48,866 bases of DNA from Marinobacter sp. (GTDB lineage: Bacteria; Pseudomonadota; Gammaproteobacteria; Pseudomonadales; Oleiphilaceae): positions 1 to 48,866 of the forward strand of contig JACIZI010000028.1 in assembly GCA_014359475.1 (NCBI GenBank). The letters are read 5' to 3'. The position numbers and the translations under genes are program-made. The notes below the pieces were generated by a model. The model was not told where the DNA came from. It was given only the letters and a program-made list of their open reading frames with translations, and made no database searches. Below are positions 15,998 to 24,887 of the stretch, piece after piece (the stretch's first letter is position 1; every line of letters begins with the position of its first letter).

Positions 15998-18742
15998 TTG
16001 AGCACCCGTTACCTGGAAAGTCTGTTCAATCCTTCCTCTATCGCTGTTATTGGCGCATCCGAGCGGGCCGACAGCCTCGGGGGCATGGTGTTGCGAAATC
16101 TGCTGGGTGGCGGTTTCCCCGGCTCGCTGCAGGTGGTTAACCAGAGTAATTACGATAATGTGCATGGTGTGCCCTGTGTGCGCAAGGTGACCCAGTTGAA
16201 GCGGGTTCCGGACCTGGCAATTATCTGTACCCCGCCGGATACGGTGCCCCGGCTGGTGCGCAAGCTGGGGGAGCAGGGGGTACGAACCGCCATTGTAATG
16301 ACCGGCGGTATGTCCCGCACCCACAGTAAAACCGGCCAGCCCTTGATGTACTCGGTGCGGGAGGCCGCCCGCAAGACCGGCATTCGGGTGCTGGGCCCCA
16401 ATACGATTGGTCTGATGGTGCCGGCCCGCAGTCTCAACGCCACCTATGCCCATATGGGAGCGATTCCGGGCAAGGTGGCGTTTGTCGGCCAGTCCGGTAC
16501 TGTGGCCAGCTCAGTGATTGACTGGGCCTTTGCCCGGGGTGTGGGTTTTTCCTATTTCCTCACCCTGGGGGATGGCATGGACATTGAGCACGACGATCTG
16601 ATTGATTACCTGGCCCAGGACAGTCAGACCCGCGCCATTCTGTTGCACGTCGAACACATTCCCAATCCCCGGCGTTTCATGTCCGCAGTGCGGGTGGCTT
16701 CCCGCACCAAACCGGTGATTGCGGTAAAGAGCGGTCGGGTACCGGAGTCCCAGTGGCGGCCCCATAAATTGCCGGCGGGTATCACCCGCAGCGATCCCAT
16801 TTACGATGCCATGTTGCAGCGCGCCGGTGTGCTGCGAGTCGATGGCCTGGGGCAGATGTTCGACGCGCTGGAGACCCTCACACGTATGCGCCCCCTGCGC
16901 CGGGAAACTCTGGCAATTATGGCAAACGGTGTCGGGCCGGGTGTGCTGGCGGTGGACCGGCTGGCCCACCTGGGGGGGCAGTTGGCGGAGCTTTCTCCCA
17001 AATCCATAGAAGCGCTGGCAGAGCTGTTGCCTCCTTACTGGACCCGACGCAACCCTATTGACCTGAACTACGATGCATCCCCGGAGCTGTATGCCAACGC
17101 CATTCGTGTTCTGGCCAGGGATCCGGAAGTGGCGAATGTGCTGGTGATGTATGCCCCCAGCCTCACCGAGGATAGCCTGCAAATCGCCGATGCGGTGGTG
17201 CAGGCCGCCAAGGGCACCCGTCTGAATATTTTTACCTGCTGGCTGGGCCAGAGCACAGTGATGGACGCCCGGGACGAGTTCTACCGGGCCGGGTTGCCGT
17301 CGTTTTTCTCACCGGAGAAAGCGGTGACCGCTTTCATGCAGCATGTGCGGCACCAGCGGGTGCAGCGACTGTTGACGGAAACCCCGGAATCCTTCACCGA
17401 CCACTTCGGTGATCGGGGAAGTGTGCGGCAGCGCGTCCAGCGGGTGCTGCGCTCCGGACGCATGCACCTGTCAAACCAGGAAGCCCGTGAACTGGTGCGT
17501 GATTACGGCATCACCACGGTGGATACCATTTACTGCGATGACATCGAGGAGGTGGTGGAAGCCTTCGCGGTGGAACGGCGGCCCATCGATATTACTTTGA
17601 TTCACGAGCAGGCCTGCCATCCGTTTATCCCTTTGTCCTCCGGGCGGGGACGCTACAAGGGCACGGTGCAGAAGCTGAACAGCGAGAATGCCATTATTGA
17701 TTCCTGCCGCTTTCTGATGGAGGAATATCAGAAGCATTATCCGCAGAGTGGTTTTCTGGGATTTGCTGTCCAGCGATCCTATCAGCATGTGGGCGGTATC
17801 GAGTTCAGTGTCGGTATTACCCGGGATGAGCTGTTCGGGCCCCTGGTGGTGTGCGGTGCTGCCGGTGCCCAGATCAGTATCAATACCGACCGGCAGATTG
17901 CCCTGCCGCCCCTGAATATGGTGCTGGCCCGGGAACTGCTGCGCCGTACCTATATGTACAAGTTGCTGGAGGAGCACAGCCTGCACCCGGAGGAAGACAT
18001 CCGGGCGGTGTCGGAAACCCTGGTGACCCTGTCGCAGATCGTGATCGATATTCCGGAAATCTGCAATCTGGAAATCGCACCGCTGCTATTTAACGATAAG
18101 GGCACGGTCGCGGTGAATATCGCCGTGGATCTGGCGGAGAAACCGGGCAAGCCGATTATTCAGCCCTATCCCCGGGAGCTGGAAGAGTGGGTGGTGCTGC
18201 CAAAATCCGGTCGACGGGTGATTATCCGTCCGGTGCTGGCGGAGGACGAACCTGCCCATCGCGCCTTTCACGAGCACCAGTCACCGGATTCGATCCGCTA
18301 CCGTTTCTTCCAGTTCCGCAAGCATTTCTCCCGGGAAGACGTGGCCCAGATGGTGCAGATCGACTATGACCGGGAAATGGTGTTTGTGGCCAATGCCCCG
18401 AAAGAGGATGAGGAAGGCGAGGAAACCCTGGGCACCGTGCGGGTATGGACCGATGCGGACAACCTGCGCTGTGAATTTGCGGTGATGGTGGACGACCGGA
18501 TGAAGGGCGAGGGACTGGGAGTGGCCCTGATGCAGAAGATGATCGACTACTGCCGGGCCCGGGGCACCATGGAGATGGTCGGCAACGTACTGCCGGATAA
18601 CCGGCCCATGTTACAGCTGGCGGAGCACCTGGGTTTCGAGATCAAGTTCAATCCGGAAGAGGAGGTGATGGATTTGCGCCTGCCCCTGAACGAGCCGGCT
18701 AACGAATGGCAGCGGGAGCGCCTGGGCCAGCGCCCCCACTGA
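15998..18742 (+). CDS. Pat-type protein lysine acetyltransferase: acyl-CoA synthetase (NDP-forming)-like plus GNAT domain
   Basis: A 914-residue fusion. Residues 1-140 are a CoA-binding Rossmann domain (FNPSSIAVIGASERADSLGG). A succinyl-CoA-ligase-like middle (GKVAFVGQSGTVASSV) and an ATP-grasp-type region (about 490-710) follow. The C-terminal GNAT domain begins near 735 (IIRPVLAEDEPAHRAF) with the acetyl-CoA loop VDDRMKGEGLGVALMQKM. Salmonella Pat has this layout and acetylates acetyl-CoA synthetase. The TTG start at 15998 is supported by AAGGAG just upstream. It is divergent from the deacetylase gene. Catalysis by the ligase part is usually lost in Pat; I cannot tell here. Confidence 0.9.
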   Translation: MSTRYLESLFNPSSIAVIGASERADSLGGMVLRNLLGGGFPGSLQVVNQSNYDNVHGVPCVRKVTQLKRVPDLAIICTPPDTVPRLVRKLGEQGVRTAIVMTGGMSRTHSKTGQPLMYSVREAARKTGIRVLGPNTIGLMVPARSLNATYAHMGAIPGKVAFVGQSGTVASSVIDWAFARGVGFSYFLTLGDGMDIEHDDLIDYLAQDSQTRAILLHVEHIPNPRRFMSAVRVASRTKPVIAVKSGRVPESQWRPHKLPAGITRSDPIYDAMLQRAGVLRVDGLGQMFDALETLTRMRPLRRETLAIMANGVGPGVLAVDRLAHLGGQLAELSPKSIEALAELLPPYWTRRNPIDLNYDASPELYANAIRVLARDPEVANVLVMYAPSLTEDSLQIADAVVQAAKGTRLNIFTCWLGQSTVMDARDEFYRAGLPSFFSPEKAVTAFMQHVRHQRVQRLLTETPESFTDHFGDRGSVRQRVQRVLRSGRMHLSNQEARELVRDYGITTVDTIYCDDIEEVVEAFAVERRPIDITLIHEQACHPFIPLSSGRGRYKGTVQKLNSENAIIDSCRFLMEEYQKHYPQSGFLGFAVQRSYQHVGGIEFSVGITRDELFGPLVVCGAAGAQISINTDRQIALPPLNMVLARELLRRTYMYKLLEEHSLHPEEDIRAVSETLVTLSQIVIDIPEICNLEIAPLLFNDKGTVAVNIAVDLAEKPGKPIIQPYPRELEEWVVLPKSGRRVIIRPVLAEDEPAHRAFHEHQSPDSIRYRFFQFRKHFSREDVAQMVQIDYDREMVFVANAPKEDEEGEETLGTVRVWTDADNLRCEFAVMVDDRMKGEGLGVALMQKMIDYCRARGTMEMVGNVLPDNRPMLQLAEHLGFEIKFNPEEEVMDLRLPLNEPANEWQRERLGQRPH

Positions 18743-18746
18743 ATCC

Positions 18747-19673
18747 CTACTCCTGGACGATGGCGGAGCGATCTTCTCCGCCCAGCGCTTCCAGCAGGGC
18801 CGGAATCAGGCGAGACAGCTCGAGTGTCATCAACGTAAAGGCCGCATCGAAGCGGGCCACCGCGTCGTCTGAATCGACATCGTCCAGCTGGTCCTGCAGG
18901 GTTTCGCCGAATTTCAGGCGGCGAATGCCCAGTTCTTCGTCCAGTACGAAGGAGAGGTTGTTTTCCCAGTCCAGGGACAGTTTGGTGGCCTGCATGCCGG
19001 CTTCCAGGTGATTGCGTATTTCATCACCCTGCAGGTCCAGCCCTTTGCATTTCACCACGCCGCCGTCCTCGGACGGGTCCTTCAGCTCGCACTCATCCCC
19101 CAGGCGGAAACTCTGGGGCAGATCGATGGTCCCGTTCAGCCAGCCGGTAAAGGTGAAGCTGGGGGACTGCTCGACCACAGGCGGTCTTACCGGCAGTGAA
19201 CCCACGGATTTACGCAGGTATGAGGCCAGGTCTTCCGCCTGTTTGGCGGAGCCGGCATCCACGACCAGCCATCCTTCCTGGGGAGCCAGGTAAGCAAAGG
19301 TCCGGCGGTTTTTGGAGAAGGCCCGTGGCAGCATCTCCAGCAGCACCTGCTCCTTGAGCTCGTCCTTTTCCTTGCGGCGTACCTTGCGGCCCTGTTCAAA
19401 CTCGATGGCCTCGGCTTTTTCTTCCACCGCTTCCTTGACCACGGGGCCAGGCAGAATCTTCTCCTCGCTGCGCAGGGCAATCAGGTAGTAACCGTTGGCG
19501 CTGTGCACCAGTTGCTCGCCGTGCTTGCCCAGTGGCGGCACCCAACCCTGGCGGCTGGTTTCCTGGGGGCCACAGGGCTTGAAGGCATCCTGCTGCAACT
19601 TCTCTTCCAGCGCTTCTTCGGTCATTGAGAACGGTTTGGTAAACCGCAAAACACGGGCATTTCTAAACCACAT
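18747..19673 (-). CDS. rdgC: Recombination-associated protein RdgC
   Basis: A ring-shaped DNA-binding protein that restrains RecA during replication and recombination. The 308-residue product opens MWFRNARVLRFTKPF and carries CGPQETSRQGWVPPLGKHG, LKEQVLLEMLPRAFSKNRRT and WEVV-like LVVDAGSAKQAEDLASYLR, all usual in RdgC. It is convergent with the Pat gene, four bases apart, and is the last gene of the minus-strand run. The start ATG at 19673 is 17 bp after the DUF2788 stop. Confidence 0.96.
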   Translation of the reverse strand: MWFRNARVLRFTKPFSMTEEALEEKLQQDAFKPCGPQETSRQGWVPPLGKHGEQLVHSANGYYLIALRSEEKILPGPVVKEAVEEKAEAIEFEQGRKVRRKEKDELKEQVLLEMLPRAFSKNRRTFAYLAPQEGWLVVDAGSAKQAEDLASYLRKSVGSLPVRPPVVEQSPSFTFTGWLNGTIDLPQSFRLGDECELKDPSEDGGVVKCKGLDLQGDEIRNHLEAGMQATKLSLDWENNLSFVLDEELGIRRLKFGETLQDQLDDVDSDDAVARFDAAFTLMTLELSRLIPALLEALGGEDRSAIVQE

Positions 19674-19690
19674 CAGGTCAGGTCCTTACA

Positions 19691-19891
19691 TCAGATTTGC
19701 ATGACTTCCACAAGCACGGTTTTTACGATAAAACCGACCACGCCGGCACCGAGCACGGTAAACAGGGCCATGGTGCCGAACCGGCCGGCCTGGGATTTTT
19801 TTGCGAGGTCCCATACGATGAAACCCATCCACACAATCAGGCCGGTCAGACACACCAGCAAGGCGATCTGGGAAAAAACTGCTTCATTCAT
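19691..19891 (-). CDS. DUF2788 small membrane protein
   Basis: A 66-residue inner-membrane protein with two hydrophobic segments, about 6-27 (IALLVCLTGLIVWMGFIVW) and 41-60 (MALFTVLGAGVVGFIVKTVL), joined by a basic loop with KKSQAGRFG. Its pattern and size match DUF2788, whose function is unknown. It lies between yaaA and rdgC on the same strand, with short gaps, so it is probably co-transcribed. Confidence 0.85.
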   Translation of the reverse strand: MNEAVFSQIALLVCLTGLIVWMGFIVWDLAKKSQAGRFGTMALFTVLGAGVVGFIVKTVLVEVMQI

Positions 19892-19914
19892 TAAAAACTC
19901 CGGAATTTCGGGAA

Positions 19915-20685
19915 TTACTGTCCTTCGCGCAGGAACGTCCAGGTCTTGTCGTCAGACTGTTCCGCACTGAAGTAGTAGCCGTCCAGGTTGAAGCCCTTGA
20001 GGTCTTCGGCTTTGGTAATGCCGTTCTGGATGGCGTAGCGGCACATCAGGCCCCGGGCTTTCTTGGCATAAAAGCTGATCATCTTGTACTGGCCGTTCTT
20101 CCAGTCCTTGAACTGCGGAGTGATGATTGAGGCATCCAACTCCTTCTTGCGAACACTCTTGAAGTATTCATTGGAAGCCAGGTTGATCAGCACACCGTCG
20201 TCGGCTTTCAGCAGGCGGTTCAGCTCGTCGGTGATCCTGCTGCCCCAGAAGGCATACAGATCCTTGCCGCGCCTGTTCTCAAAGCGGGTGCCCATTTCCA
20301 GCCGGTAGGGCTGCATCAGGTCCAGGGGGCGCAGGATACCATAGAGCCCGGACAGAATGCGCAGGTGGCGCTGGGCAAATTCAAATTCCTTGTCGCTGAA
20401 GCTGCGGGCATCCAGGCCGGTGTAGACATCGCCGTTGAAGGCCAGGGCAGCCGGCCGGGCGTTGTCCGGGGTGAACGGGGTGTGCCAGCTCTGGAAGCGT
20501 TCTGCATTCAGCTGCCCCAGCTTGTCACTGATGCCCATCAGGTTGCTCACCTGGTGCGGTTCCAGCGCCTTGAGCTGGTCGATCAGTTCGCAGGCATCGT
20601 CCAGAAAGTCCGGCTGACTGTGCTTGCTGGTGGGCAGCTCGCTCTCATAGTCCAGGTTCTTGGCGGGGGAGATAACCATCAACAT
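19915..20685 (-). CDS. yaaA: Peroxide stress protein YaaA (DUF328)
   Basis: YaaA lowers free iron and DNA damage under hydrogen peroxide in E. coli. The 256-residue product begins [18 protein letters not shown], the family opening, and has [11 protein letters not shown] and [23 protein letters not shown] in the middle. The ATG at 20685 is preferred over a TTG nine bases upstream because GTGAGGA sits at the right distance for it. The gene lies next to a small CxxC glutaredoxin-family gene, which suits a redox role. Confidence 0.94.
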   Translation of the reverse strand: MLMVISPAKNLDYESELPTSKHSQPDFLDDACELIDQLKALEPHQVSNLMGISDKLGQLNAERFQSWHTPFTPDNARPAALAFNGDVYTGLDARSFSDKEFEFAQRHLRILSGLYGILRPLDLMQPYRLEMGTRFENRRGKDLYAFWGSRITDELNRLLKADDGVLINLASNEYFKSVRKKELDASIITPQFKDWKNGQYKMISFYAKKARGLMCRYAIQNGITKAEDLKGFNLDGYYFSAEQSDDKTWTFLREGQ

Positions 20686-20697
20686 GTCAGTCAATCC

Positions 20698-20958
20698 TCA
20701 CGATTCGGGTGATCCAGGGGGCGTGACGGCCAGGAACGCCAGCAACTGGTTCTGGTCGAAAGGCCAGTCCAGCTCCGCCCCGGTGTCATTTCGCCTGAGT
20801 ACGGGTATCCGTGTGCCGTAGGTATTGACCAGTGACTCCGACCGGGCAATATCCACTGCCTCTACCGGAACGGGTTCCGGCAGGGGCGTGTTGATCAGTA
20901 GCGCTTCGGCAACCTCGCACAGGTGGCACTGGGCAGTGGTGAAGAAAACCAGTTCCAT
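20698..20958 (-). CDS. Glutaredoxin-family protein (DUF836)
   Basis: An 86-residue thioredoxin-fold protein with the redox pair Cys11-His-Leu-Cys14 (FFTTAQCHLCEVAE) and the cis-Pro region TRIPVLRR, then LDWPFDQNQLLAFL. It fits the small glutaredoxin-like DUF836 group; the partner is unknown. Its start overlaps the yciK stop (TGATG), which indicates coupled translation. Confidence 0.9.
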   Translation of the reverse strand: MELVFFTTAQCHLCEVAEALLINTPLPEPVPVEAVDIARSESLVNTYGTRIPVLRRNDTGAELDWPFDQNQLLAFLAVTPPGSPES

Positions 20959-21722
20959 CAGCGTGCCGTCGGTTTCTTTTCCTGGGCATCCAGTTGCTGG
21001 CCGTTCACACCGTGGCTGTCCTTGCCCATCAGGTACAGGTAGGTGGGCATTATGTCTTCCGGTGTCGGGTTGCTGGCGGGGTTCTCTGCCGGGTAGGCCC
21101 GGGCACGCATGTTGGTGCGGGTTGCCCCCGGGTTCAGGCTGTTGACGCGGATGTTGTGGCGCTCGTCGTCAAGCTCCTCGGAAAGCAGCTGGCTGAGACC
21201 TTCTACGGCGAATTTGGATACCGCATAGGCACCCCAGTAGGCCTTGGCTCTGCGACCCACGCCGGAGGAGGTAAAGATCACCGAGGCATCGCCGGATTTT
21301 CTCAGCAGCGGGATCAGGGCCCGGGTAAGCAGAAAGGGCGCCGTGGCGTTTACGTGCATCACCTTGTTCCAGGTGTCCGGGTCGTACAGCTCGATCGGAC
21401 TGCGGTCACCGAGGATGCCGGCGTTGTGCAGCAGGCCGTCAAGCTTGCCGAAATTATCTTCCAGGGTCATCGCCAGCTCTTCGTAATCCTTGACCGCGGC
21501 ACCTTCCAGGTTGAGAGGTACAATGGCCGGTTTGGGGTAGCCGGCGGATTCAATGTCGTCGTATATCTCTTCCAGTTTCGACAGGGTGCGGCCCAGCAGG
21601 ATAACGGTGGCTCCGTGGGCTGCGTAGGTCATCGCAGCGGTGCGGCCGATGCCGCTGCCGGCGCCCGTTACCAGTATGATCCGGTCTTTCAGCAGGTCGG
21701 GCGGGGCTTGGTAGTCTCGCAT
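20958..21722 (-). CDS. yciK: YciK-family short-chain dehydrogenase/reductase
   Basis: A 254-residue SDR oxidoreductase. The NAD(P) site is LVTGAGSGIGRTAAMTYAAHGA (about 16-37). The active site has Ser in IFTSSGVGRR and YWGAYAVSKFAVEGL with the Tyr-Lys pair. YciK is conserved but its substrate is not known. It sits between mupP and the glutaredoxin gene, the same neighbourhood as in Pseudomonas. Confidence 0.92.
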   Translation of the reverse strand: MRDYQAPPDLLKDRIILVTGAGSGIGRTAAMTYAAHGATVILLGRTLSKLEEIYDDIESAGYPKPAIVPLNLEGAAVKDYEELAMTLEDNFGKLDGLLHNAGILGDRSPIELYDPDTWNKVMHVNATAPFLLTRALIPLLRKSGDASVIFTSSGVGRRAKAYWGAYAVSKFAVEGLSQLLSEELDDERHNIRVNSLNPGATRTNMRARAYPAENPASNPTPEDIMPTYLYLMGKDSHGVNGQQLDAQEKKPTAR

Positions 21723-21761
21723 AGTCAGTCTTCTCCGGATCGGAAAGAGGGTCAGTGTGAT

Positions 21762-22430
21762 TCAGGGGCGATAGTTTAACAGTTTTGCCAGGTCATTGAC
21801 GGTGTCAGCGATGCGGTCCGCTTGCCACAGGTCAACCGTCCCGGGCTGCTCGATATAGCCATAGCGCACGGCGATGGTGGCCATGCCTGCGTTGCGACCG
21901 GCCTGGATGTCCCGCTCGTGGTCCCCTACATAGATACCCATGGCCGGGTCGGCACCGGCCAGATTGCAGGCCAGCAGCAGAGACTCCGGGTGCGGCTTGC
22001 GTTGCTCTACGTGATCCGGGCAGACCACCGCAGCGCAACGTCGTGTCAGGTCCAGGGCTTCCAGCAGGGGCGCCGTGAAGCGTTCCGGTTTGTTGGTGAC
22101 GATGCCCCAGGGAATGCCGCGGGCCTCCAGATCCGCCAGCAATGGGTTCATACCGGGAAACAGGCGGGTTTCTTCCGCGACACCGGCTTCATAAAGATCC
22201 AGAAAAGCGCTGTGGTGCTCCAGGTAGTCCGCATCCTCCGGCTCAAGACCAAAGCCTACCCGGATCATGGCTCTGGCGCCGTTGGATACGGATCGGCGGA
22301 TCTGTTCCGGGGGCAGAGCGTCCAGGCCGCGTTGCACTCGCAGGGCATTCAGGCAGCGGATAAAGTCCGGTGCCGTATCAATCAACGTGCCGTCCAGGTC
22401 GAACAGTACGGTAGACGGGGTTTCGATCAT
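21762..22430 (-). CDS. mupP: HAD-family phosphatase, MupP/phosphoglycolate phosphatase-like
   Basis: A 222-residue haloacid dehalogenase-type phosphatase. Motif I is [16 protein letters not shown] (Asp11 nucleophile, Asp13), motif II TNKP with the cap between, motif [16 protein letters not shown] and [16 protein letters not shown]. In Pseudomonas the gene in this place, next to ubiG and yciK, encodes MupP, the N-acetylmuramate 6-phosphate phosphatase of the cell-wall recycling bypass. The name rests on that neighbourhood; phosphoglycolate phosphatase (Gph) is the other reading. It overlaps the ubiG stop by four bases. Confidence 0.82.
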   Translation of the reverse strand: MIETPSTVLFDLDGTLIDTAPDFIRCLNALRVQRGLDALPPEQIRRSVSNGARAMIRVGFGLEPEDADYLEHHSAFLDLYEAGVAEETRLFPGMNPLLADLEARGIPWGIVTNKPERFTAPLLEALDLTRRCAAVVCPDHVEQRKPHPESLLLACNLAGADPAMGIYVGDHERDIQAGRNAGMATIAVRYGYIEQPGTVDLWQADRIADTVNDLAKLLNYRP

Positions 22431-23146
22431 TCCTCTGCGGCCTGTTTGTTGGCGTGCATCAGGTAGTTCACATCCACATCCCGGCCCAGTTTGTAGCTTT
22501 TGGTGAGCGGGTTATAGGTCATACCCGTGAGGTCCCGCACGGTCAGGCCGGCATGGCGCAGGTAGTCGGACATTTCTGACGGCCGGATGAACTTGCTCCA
22601 GTCGTGGGTGCCCTTGGGCAGCATCCGCAGCAGGTATTCCGCGCCCACAATGGCAAACACGAAGGACTTGGGGTTGCGGTTGATGGTGGATACAACCAGG
22701 TGGCCGCCGGGTTTCAGCAGGGTGGCACAGGCCTTTACCACCGAGGCGGGGTCGGGCACGTGCTCCAGCATCTCCAGGCAGGTGACAATATCGTACTGGC
22801 CAGCATGTTCGGGGTCCCCGGCGAGATCCTCCACGGTGGTCTGGCGGTAATCCACCGTTACACCACTTTCCAGGCCATGAAGCCTGGCCACGGACAGTGG
22901 CGCTTCGCCCATGTCGATGCCGGTCACCCGGGCGCCACGCAGGGCCATGCCCTCGGACAGCAGTCCACCACCGCAGCCCACATCCAGGACCTTTTTGCCG
23001 GCCAATGGTGCCCGTTCCTCAATATAGTTAAGGCGCAGCGGGTTAATATCGTGCAGCGGGCGGAACTCGCTGGTAGGATCCCACCAGCGACTGGCCAGTG
23101 CGTCGAATTTGGCGATTTCGTTATGGTCTACGTTGTGATTGCTCAT
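22427..23146 (-). CDS. ubiG: Ubiquinone biosynthesis O-methyltransferase UbiG
   Basis: A SAM-dependent methyltransferase that carries out both O-methylations of ubiquinone synthesis. The 239-residue product has [20 protein letters not shown] at its start, the SAM motif [16 protein letters not shown] (residues about 51-66) and [15 protein letters not shown], with the C-terminal membrane-contact part [11 protein letters not shown]. Normal length. It is followed by mupP with a four-base overlap, and mtaD is upstream on the same strand. Confidence 0.97.
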   Translation of the reverse strand: MSNHNVDHNEIAKFDALASRWWDPTSEFRPLHDINPLRLNYIEERAPLAGKKVLDVGCGGGLLSEGMALRGARVTGIDMGEAPLSVARLHGLESGVTVDYRQTTVEDLAGDPEHAGQYDIVTCLEMLEHVPDPASVVKACATLLKPGGHLVVSTINRNPKSFVFAIVGAEYLLRMLPKGTHDWSKFIRPSEMSDYLRHAGLTVRDLTGMTYNPLTKSYKLGRDVDVNYLMHANKQAAEE

Positions 23147-23182
23147 GGCGTATCTGCCTGCTTGTCAAAAGCCGTTTCGGAA

Positions 23183-24514
23183 TTATCGTCTGCTGATTTT
23201 AGCGGACCATTCCCGGACCCGCAGCATCAGGTCCGGTACATCAATACGGGTCAGTTGTCCGTTCTGGACCTGGGGGATGCCGCCAATCCAGCTATGGGTC
23301 ACTTGCCGGCCGTGGTTGCTGTAGACCAGGTGGGAGGCCGGGTCGTATACCGGTTGCAGGAACGGATCACCCAGATCCACCGCGATCAGGTCGGCCAGTT
23401 TGCCGGCCTCGAGACTGCCCAGTTCGTCTTCCCGGCCCAGCGCCCGGGCACCGTTCAGGGTGGCCATGGCGATGGTCTGGTGGGCGGAAACGGCAGCGGC
23501 ATCGTCCGCCACGACCTTGCCGATCATTGCGGCTGTGTTCATTTCGCCAAACATGTCGTGATCGTTATTGCTGGCGGCCCCGTCGGTGCCCAGCGTTACG
23601 TTGATGCCGGCATCGGTGAGTTGCTGTACCGGGCAGAGCCCGCTGGCCAGTTTCAGGTTGGACTCCGGGCAGTGAACGATATGGGCTCCGCTGCTGGTCA
23701 GCGCCCGGATGTCTGAATCGTCGATCTGGGTCATGTGCACGCATTGGGTATCGGGTCCCAGCAGTCCCAGGCTGGCCAGGCGTTGTACAGGCCGCTGGTT
23801 GTTCTGCCTGAGAGCCTCGGTAACTTCAAAAGCCGTTTCGTGCAAATGGATCTGGATTTTTGCTCCGGTTTCATCCGCCAGAGTCCGGGCGGTTGCCAGC
23901 GGTCCGTTCGAGACGGTGTAGGGCGCGTGGGGGCCGATGGCCGGCATGATGCGGCTGTCATCGCGCCATTGCTCAATAATGGCCCTGCCCTTGTCGAAGT
24001 ATTCATCCGGCCCCGAGCCCCAGATGGTGGGGAAGTCCAGCAACGGGAAGCAGATTTGTGCCCGCATACCCGCATCGTGGGCCACCTGAGCGGCTATTTC
24101 CGGGAAGAAATACATATCCGAGAAGGTGGTGGTGCCGGTGCGCAGCATCTCTGCCATCGCCAGTTGGGTGCCTGTGGCGATGAAGGCGGCATCGACGAAC
24201 TGGCCCTCGGCGGGCCAGATGTGATCGTTCAGCCAGGTCATCAGTGGCAGGTCGTCCGCCATGCCCCGGAACAGGGACATGGCTGCGTGACCGTGCATGT
24301 TGATCAGCCCGGGGAGGACCACGTGATCGGGCAGGTTAATGGTTTCCTTGGCCCGGTAGCGCTCATCCGCTTCCTGGTTGCTGACAACGGCGGCGATTCG
24401 GTCCCCCTGGATCAGCACCGCGTGATCTTCCAGCACGGCACCTGCGGGTTGTACGGGGATAATCCAGCGGGGATTGATGCGCAAGTCGGCGGCGACGATG
24501 GGATCGGGAGTCAT
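23183..24514 (-). CDS. mtaD: 5-methylthioadenosine/S-adenosylhomocysteine deaminase (TRZ/ATZ amidohydrolase)
   Basis: Deaminates MTA (and SAH) to the inosine forms in methionine salvage. The 443-residue amidohydrolase has the metal pair in INMHGHAAMSLFRG, further ligands in IHLHETAFEV and AHIVHCPESNLKLASG, and the acid in LGTDGAASNNDHDMFGE. The ATG at 24514 is chosen (MTPDPIVAADLRINP); about 90 open codons further upstream cover the promoter. In Pseudomonas it neighbours mtnA and ubiG; here ubiG is adjacent but mtnA is separated by an ftsH insertion. Confidence 0.92.
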   Translation of the reverse strand: MTPDPIVAADLRINPRWIIPVQPAGAVLEDHAVLIQGDRIAAVVSNQEADERYRAKETINLPDHVVLPGLINMHGHAAMSLFRGMADDLPLMTWLNDHIWPAEGQFVDAAFIATGTQLAMAEMLRTGTTTFSDMYFFPEIAAQVAHDAGMRAQICFPLLDFPTIWGSGPDEYFDKGRAIIEQWRDDSRIMPAIGPHAPYTVSNGPLATARTLADETGAKIQIHLHETAFEVTEALRQNNQRPVQRLASLGLLGPDTQCVHMTQIDDSDIRALTSSGAHIVHCPESNLKLASGLCPVQQLTDAGINVTLGTDGAASNNDHDMFGEMNTAAMIGKVVADDAAAVSAHQTIAMATLNGARALGREDELGSLEAGKLADLIAVDLGDPFLQPVYDPASHLVYSNHGRQVTHSWIGGIPQVQNGQLTRIDVPDLMLRVREWSAKISRR

Positions 24515-24887
24515 TGCTGTCCTTGTGATTTCGGGTCTGGGGGGTAGTATACCGGCCCCTCTGTTTTGCGACCAGGAAACACCCGTTTTCAGCCAATTCA
24601 GCTTGTCCCTGCAGATGGGAGTTGAGCTGAGTGCTTTCAAAACCTGAATCCGTGACATCAACCGGCCACAATCATATGAGAAGCCTGAAATAACAAGCCA
24701 TTGAGCGATATAATAGCCCGACTTGAAGAATCCGGGCTGGAGGTTTATTCGGGACGTAGGAGTACAGAAATCTTTGGCGAGCATAATGAAGTAATGGAAG
24801 TTCTCTCGGATACCATTAAGTGGTCGTTCGAGACCTACGGCAAATCGGTATTCGCCGCAAAAATCATGGAGGGCTTCGGAGGCTCAG
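24515..24887. other. Gap between mtaD and ftsH with promoter-like sites and a small open frame
   Basis: On the minus strand TATACT (plus-strand 24546-24551) is a likely -10 for mtaD. On the plus strand TATAAT (24709-24714), with CTGAAA 18 bp upstream, is a likely promoter for ftsH. Between 24701 and ftsH one plus frame is open and reads through into ftsH. Its coding-like section is VMEVLSDTIKWSFETYGKS to KIMEGFGGSDDS. An ATG at 24794 could start it. I cannot name it; it may be a scrap of a gene lost in the insertion or a leader peptide. Confidence 0.35.

Noticed and set aside
19915-20694. TTG start for yaaA at 20694
   Set aside because: The GTGAGGA ribosome site is placed for the ATG at 20685, and homologues begin MLMVISPAK-like.
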